A DNA stretch of 64,000 bases, from positions 176,669,235 to 176,733,234 of the forward strand of contig OW799233.1 of the NCBI GenBank assembly GCA_941918925.1, read 5' to 3'. The notes under the pieces were generated by a model that did not search any database, had not been told where the DNA came from, and was given only the letters and a program-made list of their open reading frames with translations. This DNA is from Phyto melanocephala. Lineage: Eukaryota > Arthropoda > Insecta > Diptera > Rhinophoridae. Shown one piece after another: positions 1-9,600 of the stretch. Position 1 is the first letter of the stretch. Every line of letters begins with the position of its first letter. Both the position numbers and the translations under genes were made by a program.

Positions 1-167
1 TTTTGAACCTTGCCGACATCGTCTGGACACGCGTGAAATATTAAAATATTGGAAATATTCGGGAGTAGATCGATATTGAAAATCAGAAACATCGGTACAT
101 AAACAACTTAGATATGAGCAAAAACCCACGACCACCTCGATTTTTTTTTCACAAAAACAACATTACA

Positions 168-917
168 ACAAGTAACAGTGCTATATTCGGCCGTGCCGAA
201 TCTTATATACCCTTCACAACGTGTAGTCATGCAATAACAATTGTTTGAATTATATATGTATATACTGGTTAGAATAAATGTGGCATCGAATCCCAGCTGA
301 GCCAAAAAAATTTTATTTTATTTAATATATTATTTATATTTTGTTATTATTATTTTTTTTTTTTTTAATTTTTTAAAAAAATTTTTTTGAAAAAATTTTT
401 AAAAAATTTTTTAAAATTTTTTTTAAATTATTTAAAAAAATTTTTTTTGTAATTTTTTTTTTTTATAATTTTTTTTTTATTTTTAATTTTTTTTCTTTTT
501 GTAATTTTTTCTTTTTTTGTATGATTTTTACATATATTTATGTATGTATGTTGTTGTTGTTGTAATTGTGTAAAAAAACGAGGTGGTCGTGGTTTTTTGC
601 TCATATCTCAGAAAGTTATTGGGCGATTGTGCTGAATTTCAATAGCGATTCATTCCTGAATATTTCCAAGAGATTGATACCATATAGAGATCTCAGGAAC
701 ATATAGTTGCTTCTAAAAGTTGATTTCAACCAACACACGGACAGACGGGCAAGCGGATAGACGGACAGACGGAAAGACGGTCAGGGCTTAATCGACTCCT
801 CTATTCATAAGCTTCCAGAAAATATATACTTTATGGGGTCGGAAATGAAAATTGTAGAAATTACAAACGGAATGACAAAGCTATATATACCCTTGTGCAC
901 CACAGGTGAAGGGTATA
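168..917 (-). mobile_element. Helentron-like element, inserted copy 1
   Basis: Complete copy in reverse orientation, from ACAAGTAACAG at the left to GAAGGGTATA at the right. It contains the hairpin TTCGGCCGTGCCGAA near its 3' end and a GACGGACAGACGG block, the reverse complement of (GTCY)n. The host sequence cattaca/acaacaacatac on its two sides joins to match the uninterrupted motif at about 31850 and 41345, so no target duplication was made. It forms a large palindrome with the next copy. Confidence 0.75.
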
Positions 918-1051
918 ACAACAACATACATACATACAAACGTGTATACTGGTTAGAGAAAACGTGGCATCGAATCCCAGCTGAGCCAAAACAAATTTTT
1001 TTTAATTGTTTTTTTATTTTTTATTTAATATATTATATATATTTTAATTTT

Positions 1052-1778
1052 TATACCCTTCACCTGTGGTGCAGAAGGGTATATATAGCTTTGTCATTCC
1101 GTTTGTAATTTCTACAATTTTCATTTCCGACCCCATAAAGTATATATTTTCTGAAAGCTTATGAATAGAGGAGTCGATTAAGCCCTGACCGTCTGTCCGT
1201 CTGCCCGTCTGTCCGTGTGTTGGTTGAAATCAACTTTTAGAAGCAACTATATGTTCCTCAGATCTGTATATGGTATCAATCTCTTGGAAATATTCAGGAA
1301 TGAATCGCTATTGAAATTCAGCACAATCGCCCAATAACTTTCTGAGATATGAGCAAAAAACCACGACCACCTCGTTTTTTACACAATTACAACAACAACA
1401 TACATACATAAATATATGTAAAAACCATACAAAAAAAGAAAAAATTACAAAAAGAAAAAATATTAAAAATAAAAAAAAAATAATAAAAAAAATATAAAAA
1501 AAAAATTTTAAAATAATTTTAAAAAAATTTTAAAAAATTTTTTCAAAAAAATTTTTTAAAAAAATTAAAGAAAAAAATATAAAAAAAAAATAATAACAAA
1601 ATATAAATAATATGTTGTATAAAATAAAATTTTTTTGGCACAGCTGGGATTCGATGCCACATTTATTCTAACGTGTACGTATGCACGTATTTGATATGAG
1701 ATGAATGGTGATACAAACAATTGTTATTGCATGACTACACGTTGTGAAGGGTATATAAGATATAGCACTGTTACTTGT
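1052..1778 (+). mobile_element. Helentron-like element, inserted copy 2, hairpin deleted
   Basis: Complete copy from TATACCCTTCACCTG to ACTGTTACTTGT, inverted relative to the copy at 168-917 and closely similar along its whole length, including the shared GTTAGAATAAATG-type stretch near the tail. Its 3' hairpin of 15 bases is missing: the sequence runs from AAGA directly into TATAGCAC, while other copies have the TTCGGC...GCCGAA stem between these. Confidence 0.75.
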
Positions 1779-2703
1779 TTATATTTTTTTTTTGTTTTAT
1801 ATTTATTATATATATTTTAATTATTTTTTTTTATATTTTTTTTAAAATTTTTTTTTTTAAATTTTTTTTTAAATTTTTTTTTAATGTTTTTTTTTATTTT
1901 TTTTATTTTTTTTTTTGTTTAACATACATACGTAAATTTATAATTTTATATACGTATGTTTTTTATATGTTCGTACGTATTTCATATTAATGAGATGAAT
2001 GGTGATATTGCATGACTACACGTTGTGAAGGGTAAATAAGATTCGGCACGGCTAAATATAGCACTGTTGTTCTCAGAGACATCGGTACAAAGCAAAAATA
2101 TACAACTGAAAATATTGTATCACCACTCAATTGCAGTGCCTTTGTTTAAGATATTTTTCGCGCTTAATATAACAAACTTAATTAATAAATTTAGTTTTTT
2201 TTAAACATGTTTTCTTCGTGTCACATGTAAAAACAGACTCGTAGTTATTAAACACACATTTAAAAATGCATAATACCTATAGGTGTATGTGTGCATACAA
2301 AATGAAAATTAAAACACTGTTTACATACATATATGATTTTGTTTTATCTGTGACAGCTCTTGTAAAATCATTAATTTGTTGTTTCAGTGAATAAATGAAC
2401 GCTAATAAATGAAACTTTTTTTATGAGCTTCAAGGAAAAAGAACACGCAATATTTGGAATAAAAATCAATTTAATTTTTGTTGTCACGTTTTGTTCAAAG
2501 ACAAAGTTTAAAAGCTTTTTTTGATAAATTATTTTATTAAATGGAAATTTTTTTTCTACAACTCAAGCGCTAATTGTTACTCATCAGAATATTAGGTGCT
2601 CACGTTTGCTTGGAAGAAACATTAGAAGCGATGGTAAATGTAATTTCAAAAATAAACTTTTTAAAACACTATTTATTTTAAAGGTTTTAAATTTTTAAGT
2701 TTT

Positions 2704-2725
2704 TATACCCACCACCAAAAAAATC
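2704..2725 (+). mobile_element. 5' tip of second Helentron-like family
   Basis: TATACCCACCACC followed by seven A matches the left end of the 3.6-kb element at 17158. The match stops where a mariner-type transposase fragment begins. The stretch 2071-2703 before it is AT-rich with no gene or clear repeat seen. Confidence 0.5.
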
Positions 2726-3000
2726 ACGTTCGAATGCCGAAATTTGGCCCCTGTTGCAAAAATCCGCCGCGTATTGCTTCCTGAAATTTTAAGTTGTTGA
2801 GAACGATGCCGAATTTATGTTTTTGGAATTTTAGCGGCACTCTCGTTTACAACACCAATGTTTTCAAGAGACCGACCGGTACGTTGACGCACAAGAGTCT
2901 AAGTATTCATAACCGATTCTGTTACTTCAAATTTCTTGACCACTTTTTTTATAGTTGACGCATTAGGTGCACTTTTTAAACTTTTTCAAAGTTTTCTAGC
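2725..3000 (-). pseudogene. Tc1/mariner-type transposase, N-terminal fragment
   Basis: Reading the minus strand from 2958 down to 2725 gives a helix-turn-helix linker typical of this transposase group: STIKKVVKKFEVTESV, then ENIGVVNESAAK and RHRSQQLKIS. Two in-frame stops interrupt it. Upstream (3000-3115) the similarity decays and only fragments of the first helix are recognisable. There is no catalytic domain, so it is a dead 5' remnant. The family is that of the better-kept copies at 19.1-20.6, 35.1-36.0 and 43.4-44.4 kb. Confidence 0.6.
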
Positions 3001-3145
3001 GGCATTAGCATAAATTTTCAAATTTTTTTAATAAATTTTCACAATTATAACGCGTTGTTTTTATTTTTAATAATTGAAATAAATAAATGTGACAGCCGCC
3101 AAATTTCAGAGTTGCCACTTGATAAAAAAAAATGTTTTTAACTTA

Positions 3146-3280
3146 AATATTTTATTTGGTTGTTGGGTTTAAGCTGGTCTATATGCATTTCATTGGTGCT
3201 TATACCAGATTATCAGTAGACCTTTTACCCAAATTCTTGAAATTCTTGAGTTCTTAAACCCAACAACCAAATTAAATATT
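3146..3280. mobile_element. Short MITE/foldback with about 28-bp inverted ends
   Basis: AATATTTTATTTGGTTGTTG at the left is answered by CAACAACCAAATTAAATATT at the right, extended inward by GGTTTAAG/CTTAAACC. About 78 bp lie between the arms. No target duplication could be assigned. Superfamily unknown. Confidence 0.55.
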
Positions 3281-3832
3281 GAAAAATTAGTTGGGAGCAT
3301 ATCCCGAATAATTAAGTAAATTGTTTTTAACTTAATTTAAAATGTTCATTCTTACTGAGACATTATTTATACAATGTGCTTTTTGGAGTTCGTTGAAAAT
3401 ACTTTACTAATCTGTTAAGAGTAATAAAAACCTTTTTGAAAATATTTTTTGTTTAACTTTTATTTACCACGATTAAGGCATCTAGTGTTCACTTGTTTTC
3501 TCTAGAATTAGTTCTGAAAATATCTGCAAACTTGATGAAAAAAGTCATGATCACATTTTTTATTTGGCCAAATAAACGTAATTTGTTAAATTTTTTATTA
3601 TGATTTTTTTATTACACCCAATGTTGCCAAAATATATTTTAATGAATTAGTAGTGCAATTTGTTTGAATTTAGAAAAATTTGGAATAAAAGAACATTTTT
3701 TTTTAAAGTTGCAATTAATACATTTTAGTTACGTCAATTTCGTCAAATAAAAAAATTAAATTAATTAAAAATTAACAAATAATTAACGTTGTGGTATCTT
3801 TGAATTTTATAAAAATGTACATGCAAAACATA

Positions 3833-3951
3833 AGGGCCGTATTCATAAAAAATATTTTAGGTTTATTGAAGGCTTATTTGACAAATATCTCTACAACATC
3901 TGTCAAAAATGCCTTTAATAAACCAAAAATATGTTTTATGAATACGGCCCT
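3833..3951. mobile_element. 119-bp MITE ending in GGGCCGTATTCATAAAA
   Basis: The left arm starts AGGGCCGTATTCATAAAA and continues through a (T)AGGTTTATTGAAGGC-type stretch; the right arm is its near-perfect reverse complement ending TTTTATGAATACGGCCCT. The whole unit can fold as one hairpin with a short loop. No coding capacity. Confidence 0.65.
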
Positions 3952-4125
3952 AAATCTTTGAAGTATTTTTTAAAAAATATTTACTAATGGCAGAAAACAA
4001 AAATGCATTAAAAAAAAATGATATCATAAAATGAAAATTTTTCTAAGATTTTAATTTACTGTAGGAAATACATACAGCTTGTAGTTGTAAACCGGAGTCT
4101 CAGGATACTGAGGAGTATTACATAC

Positions 4126-4446
4126 TAGGGATGCCAAACGGGACTGATTTTGCGAATTTCGGGATTCGCGACACAATTTACAAAAATAATTTTTAATTTA
4201 TTTTATAAATAACAAACTTGTATTGAAAAATTCATAGAATTTAAGTAAAGTTATTTATAAAGATATTTATGTTTTTATATAATAAAAAGGCAGACAATTT
4301 ACTATAAATAACAATTAAAGGATAAGAATAAAGCTGAAGAATTTTTATGGTATTCTTATTGAATAAGAGAAAAAAATACATATATGAGTTTTTCCATGTA
4401 AAATCCCGAAAATCTCAAGATCGGGATTTCAGGATTGGCGTCCTTA
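4126..4446. mobile_element. hAT-type MITE, 321 bp, 8-bp TSD
   Basis: The ends TAGGGATGCC and GGCGTCCTTA are imperfect inverted repeats, and similarity continues inward around TTTCGGGATT. The direct repeats TTACATAC at 4118-4125 and 4447-4454 flank it exactly. An 8-bp duplication with short TAGGG ends is characteristic of the hAT superfamily. No transposase is encoded. Confidence 0.75.
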
Positions 4447-4460
4447 TTACATACCTACAT

Positions 4461-4507
4461 GTCGAAGGGTGTATTAGATTCGGCACGACTGACTATAGCA
4501 ACACTAA
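4461..4507 (+). mobile_element. Helentron-like 3' end fragment
   Basis: GAAGGGTGTATTAGATTCGG followed by a decayed hairpin and CTATAGCA matches the right terminus of the family seen at 31519-32387. Confidence 0.5.
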
Positions 4508-4686
4508 TGTAAAGTATGTGCTAAAAATTTATATTTACATGGGAATCAACTAAACTTCTTTCAGATAAGAACCGCAAGATAATCATCACAGTAACCGTTT
4601 TATGCTTAGACTTTTTCCATTAAATATTTTAAATATTAATTATGTATTCTGTATTTATATTTTTTTCTGTTGCTTCTTTTTTCTAG

Positions 4687-5066
4687 TGAAACTCAGTCAG
4701 AACAGACCCGTTCCTCGTCTAGTGAAAATCTGCCTTTTAGTATATCACGCCTGCTTTCCAAACCCTTTGAGCATAATAACAATAATAATAATAACAACAA
4801 CAACAGCAATAGTAATAAATTCAGTGAACAGGATCTACAAAATGAACATGATTTGGCCGCCTATAAATTGGCCACAAGTTTGGCGTCATCGACATACGGT
4901 GGTGCTACCGCACTTTACACATATCCACATCTATATCCCTCAGCGGCAGCAGCAGCTGCGGGTCATGTCTTAAGGGTACCACCTCAGCGGACACCATTAA
5001 CATGGGCTTTACCGCCTTTGCATCATGCTGCGCTGGCGCATCAAGCCGTCAAGGATAGACTGGCAG
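4687..5066 (+). CDS. C15: C15/clawless (TLX family homeobox), coding exon with eh1 motif
   Basis: Internal coding exon of a homeobox transcription factor. The acceptor TTTTTTCTAG ends at 4686 and the donor is GTGAGT at 5067. The exon begins with the third base of a codon and ends with the first base of one; 126 whole codons lie between. It encodes an eh1-like Groucho-binding motif FSISRLL (4736-4756, within LPFSISRLLSKPFE), a run of about ten Asn (4775-4804), six Ala (4943-4960) and a His/Pro/Leu-rich linker ending VKDRLA, equivalent to the TKDR stretch just before the homeodomain in vertebrate TLX proteins. The protein start is not here: the frame runs open upstream only into intron sequence, so a further 5' exon must lie before the window. 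Identification rests on continuity with the exons at 26.2 and 47.5 kb. Confidence 0.88.
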
Positions 5067-5599
5067 GTGAGTACACAATATTTATTTCATTATGGTTTTT
5101 GCTTTATTCCATCTCTCTGCTTCAAAAATGTTATTTATTTAAATTAAATGAATAAGACATTAAGTTAAATACACTTAAACATGTAGTTAATGAGCTATTA
5201 ATGTGTGTTAATGTTTGTACAAACTGGTCTTATTTTCACAGTGGGGTGCCGTCACAACAAAGGAAGATCAAACCTTTAGCAAGTTAAAGAGGCTTTTTAA
5301 TTTTGTATTAAAAATAAAAATGTTAACTCTTTTATGTTTCAAGTAGCAATGTTTATCTAAACTTTACTTGTAAATGCTTTTAATTTATTAGTGCTGAAAA
5401 GCATAAAATTAAGCGGAAGTCAGCCAGCTTGGTTAAAACGAATTTTATGGAAAGGAAACCACAAGTGTTAGAGATGAAGAAAAACGCCCTTTAATTATAA
5501 CAATAACTAAAAATTTAGCATAATTTTTTATTTACATTTCTTATTTGAAGTTTGACGTTGAAACAAACTTGAACAGCGTTCAACGCTATAAAAAAAAGT

Positions 5600-5845
5600 G
5601 TTGCCACTTAAGATCTCTTGTAGGTCTATTTCCATTTTCAAAATTCCCTTCTTACCCACTATCGGCACAATGTAGCGATTTTCGTCGCATTTTATGTGCC
5701 GATAATGTGAACAAACAATTGGATAATCAAAATCAACTGTTATGTGCCGCAAACGTGAACACCATTGTGCACAATGTCGAACAAATAAATTGCTTAATAT
5801 ACGCCGATTTTTGTCGGCCACTTGTGCGCCGACTTAAGTGACCGA
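5600..5845. other. Hairpin-rich, GC-richer segment of unknown nature
   Basis: Bounded by CACTTAAG (about 5603) and CTTAAGTG (about 5833). Inside are nested palindromes: CGGCACA...GCGA...TCGC...GTGCCG (5662-5704), GCCGATTTTTGTCGGC (about 5803-5818), and a repeated (T)GTGCCG motif. Both strands stay open for about 97 codons, but neither product resembles a known family. It may be a foldback element or a structured regulatory segment. Confidence 0.3.
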
Positions 5846-6459
5846 TAAACTCAAATATATATGAACAGAACTGGTAGCGATGGTAAAAGAAACAGGTTTT
5901 ATCCTCTACTTAAAATTTTATAAATTCGGGAAAATATCCTCTTGCTGATCAAGTGCGACATGTGTTTTTTAAATTTCTAAAATATTTTTTATTTATGAAG
6001 CAAAAATATATGTTTATTGGTGGAACTTTAACTGCAGAGTGTTAGTTACTTAAGTTCAATTTATGTATTTTATTTATAATTTATTTAGTGAAGAAGTGAA
6101 TTTCGAACTTTAATAAAACTGGGCATAAGTGTTATAAAAATTTCAGACATTTTATGGTCTGTCGATAATTAGTTTTATTAAAGACAACACTATGACATAA
6201 CAACACTTCCGTTCAACATTAAATAAAAAAAAACCCTTTTATTTTTTTGTTTTTTCTACAAAGATCAGCAGCAGCACTTCACCAAACAGCAACTCCATTA
6301 TGACCACCTACATAAAGTTACTTAAAAAAAGGCAAAAACAAAACAAAAAGTAAAATAATAATAATAATAATAATACCAATCATAAATCATTTTCGACCAA
6401 GATTCAATATAGTTTATGAGAGCTGAAGAATAAAAACGTAAGAGTTAAAATAACCGAAG

Positions 6460-6498
6460 GCGCCAGCTTATCAACAAGTTACCAGCGCCAGCTTATCA
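6460..6498 (-). promoter_or_regulatory. Twin GATA-containing motif TGATAAGCTGGCGC
   Basis: The 14-mer GCGCCAGCTTATCA occurs at 6460-6473 and again at 6485-6498; on the minus strand it reads TGATAAGCTGGCGC, with a GATAAG core. A 12-base match recurs at 21975-21986 on the + strand in the same intron. GATA factors bind WGATAR sequences; the regulatory role here is inference. Confidence 0.35.
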
Positions 6499-7734
6499 GT
6501 TATAAAATACACTCTACACAACCTTTAAAGGTACTCGTACAACTTCTAGCCAGGCTATACACTCACACATTTGCATTTCATAAGAGTATTTCAGTAATAA
6601 GACATTAACCCTTTAGTGTACACACAGCAAGAGTTGGAAAGGGGGAAAATTATTAAAAACTATTGAATAGAAATAATATATTTGACATTTATTGTTTTGG
6701 AAATTTAAAAAAAAAACTAAAAACGAAAGACGACAGAACCAAGAACAGCAAACAAATTCTTCTTTTCGCTTTTAAAGTTTGTATTTAAAATGACACTCTC
6801 GACGTTCATAATGTTGATGATGATGAGACCGATAAATCTTAGAGGGATATACACCAGCAAAAAAAACAAAAAGCTAAAGTCATATGTGTATACCAAATCA
6901 CACGTAAGACGACCTCCCAAACGTTAATTAATTCGGTATACAGGTTGAAATTAAAAAGTCATGTTAATCACATCATTAAAATAGTTGCAAAAAGCAACAA
7001 AAAACTACGAAAACGAAATTGTGCAAATCAAATAAATAAATAAAAAAAGGTTGATTTAAAAGCGCTCGTATGCAAATTAATAAACGCAAATCAGGTATAT
7101 CCTATGGATGCCACAAACGAAGTATACAAATACTGCATGACTGACTGACTAACTGAGTGAGAGAGTGTGTGTACACTTGAGCATCAAGCCGACACTTTAT
7201 GTCAAATCGGTTAAAGCGGCAAATGTTTGATGCCTTTAGTTAATTTTGTTTTTTCTTTCTGAAAGGAGTTTTATTTGTTTCTATACGTTGTTTCTTCAAT
7301 TCATTCTTTATTCAAATGTTTATTGAAGCATTAAAGTAGAGCCCAAATGTTTTGTGATGATACTGATAACTTTAAAAGAACCAATAAGTGACTAAAAGAA
7401 AATATTTTTTTTTATCTTTGGCATCGTGGAGGTCACTTTTTGAGAATCTAAACCCAACTTTGTCATTGCAATATTGATACAATTGAAGCTTATAATATAA
7501 AACAAATTATCATTTAACAAATGAATGAAGGCAAGAATTGGAATAAGTGGGAATTAAAAACAGTTTGTTGTTGTTTGAAGGAATTTCCCTTAGTCGGGAT
7601 GACACAGTGGTCTAGATGTAGTGTTTGAAGGAGAAAAAATGCAAATGTTTCAAATTATAAAAGTACGTTTTTAATATAAGAAGCGTCAAACAAATTGTCA
7701 TCTTTCATTCTCTTTTTTAGTTGAAGGAATAACG

Positions 7735-8225
7735 AAGCAAACCTCTACTATTTCGGTTCCCTTTTCGACCCTCTTTGCTCCTCACTGAATTCAGGGCTTC
7801 TCGTCCTTCGCTGAGGCCCGCGCCACTACAGACGTCGCACTAGTATTCGCCAGTATCTTTGTTAGATTAAGGTATTCCATAGCATCCACTCTTAATGTGT
7901 GCCTACCTAAGATCCTTATTCTATCGGACCTGAGTCTCCTAAAATTTTTTAAGTTCGACAACCAGGGTTCTCCAGTGCACTATAAGAAAAGATATTGATG
8001 TCAGGAAAGATACTGATGCTCTCAATGTGCATGGACTCATCCGCTACGATTGTACGATGCAGTCCCTTGACTACATTTTCTCGACTCATGCGAGATACAG
8101 ATTTTCCTAAACCTCAGCCAGAGGTGTTATCTATACCACAGACAATAACAATAGGACATGGATACTTTGCCAAGGTAATATGCCCTTGGGGGATTTTTTC
8201 TCTTAGTAACCCACACACAAAATTC
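7735..8225 (-). repeat. Dispersed repeat family X, copy 1
   Basis: The minus strand is clearly related to 44640-45190 on the + strand: both share GGAGACTC, AGGTAGGCACACATTAAG and CTTAATCTAAC-type stretches in the same order, followed by a GGGTCGAAAAGGGA or equivalent tail. Short ORFs in it differ between the copies, so it does not look coding. Class unknown; it may be the non-coding part of a LINE. Confidence 0.5.
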
Positions 8226-9289
8226 TAAGCGGAATCCCGATCGAAAGCATTACTGGCAGCACTTCTTAGCAAACACTTTTAATTAATAGCCTTTTAAAAA
8301 TTATTACTCTTATGAAATTGGAAAGTAAGTTGGAGAAATTTTCGATATGACTACTCATACCAGAGGGAACCCAGTTTAAAGAAATTTAATTTAGAGCTAA
8401 AAGTTGTCATTATGTTGCAATTATGGGTCGCTAGCGATACCATCCGAACCTATATACCTTCGACAGTTGCTAAAAATGGTTCTACAACTGGCAGCAATCA
8501 ATTTCATTAAAAAGATAAAATTATATTGGCAACCATGAAGTTGTAGGCAACGCAACTGAAGACCCATGATCAAAACTTCTAGTTCTTGGAAGTAGAAAAA
8601 TTTTTGAAAGCACAGTTTGAAAAAAATTTATTAACCTTCACAGAGAATAACAGAGCAATAACAAGGAAGAAAAGCAGAATTTACAGAATTTCTTAGTGAC
8701 TGCTCAGTCAATTTTGACAATGCCTTAGGTAGTGAAGTTAGCTGCAAAACATTTGTTATTTTTATTTCTTTGTTTTGTAATTCTAAATCTAATGCTTCCT
8801 TATCTATTGTATTTTGAGGAAAATATAGCGATAACATTCCGAGTTTTGTCTATATTTAGTGGGTTTTATTAAACGAAATAAGTTAACCTTACTTTGTCCT
8901 TTTAATGTAAAAGCTAGGTGCTAGCTAACGTTACGCTTGACGAGCTGATTTAGGTTTGGGTTCAAGGATTTATCTAAATGGTTAAGTCACTAAGACAACT
9001 ATGATTTTATCAACAGTACGAATTTCTTATACCGAAAACATGATACTAGAGTTAAAGAATTATTGTCTAATAGATGTTTTTTCATAACTTTTTTGCGATC
9101 ATTTGGCTTCCACAAAACACTTCCATCTTACGCTATTTGTCGCAGTTTTTATTATTATTATTATTTTGCCTTGTGTCAGTTTCGTTTATCGGTTGTTGTT
9201 ACAGCTGAGTAAATAATTAGTCTATTGTAGCAGTTCCTAGGATAATGGGGATGCCATCTGTTTCCTAGAAACAGCGTCTATCGAGTATG

Positions 9290-9600
9290 TATTTAATGTA
9301 GTGGTAGGAAATCTTGCTGATCTTTAATTCCTGCCATTTCTGACCTTTTGCCACAATATTATCCTGATTTTTCAAGTGGGTGGGTAGGAGATTGGTGGCT
9401 TCGTGTATGGATTTTCTGGATGCGGGTTAAAACCACATAATTTTTAAAACTCGAAAAATGTTGATGAATATTTTTTCCGTCCTCTGCCGGGGATCGAACC
9501 CTGCAAGTTTTTACCCACTTCATAACGCTGAAATAGGTCTTGAAGTGAAATCTCTTCCGCAGTCTTCACTCTAGTTAAAATACAAATAAAATCTTGACAA
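9290..9600 (-). repeat. Possible tRNA-derived SINE
   Basis: On the minus strand GGGTTCGATCC (9491-9501) fits the pol III B-box consensus, and CAGCGTTATGAAGTGGG about 30 bases upstream resembles a weakened A box. A tRNA-like stem pairing CCGG with CCGG flanks the B box. An unrelated body follows, including TCTCCTACCCACCCAC. No second copy was found in the window. Confidence 0.3.

Larger units (their letters stand above)
1..2070 (+). mobile_element. Interrupted Helentron-like (DINE/mini-me type) element, left end outside window
   Basis: The visible pieces 1-167, 918-1051 and 1779-about 2070 join into one + oriented copy of the family whose complete copies lie at 31519-32387 and 41031-41736. 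The right end keeps the GTGAAGGGTA motif and a decayed 3' hairpin (TTCGGCACGGCTAA). Two further copies of the same family have inserted into it (168-917 and 1052-1778). Long A/T runs make up its middle. It has no credible gene. Class assignment is inferred from structure: subterminal TATACCC/GGGTATA inverted repeats, 3' hairpin, (GTCY)n block and no target duplication. Confidence 0.7.

Noticed and set aside
1775..1990. Phe-rich 71-codon frame
   Set aside because: Translation of a T run in a Helentron-like element; low complexity only.
4670..4686. C15 protein start just upstream of the 4687 exon
   Set aside because: The frame there begins with TTG inside the polypyrimidine tract of the splice acceptor; no ATG is present.
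5545..5841. 98-codon + strand frame with a 97-codon frame on the other strand
   Set aside because: Both arise in a palindrome-rich island; the products are unlike any known family and no splice or start context supports them.
9450..9560. Functional tRNA gene
   Set aside because: Only a B-box-like arm is convincing; no acceptor stem or anticodon arm can be formed.
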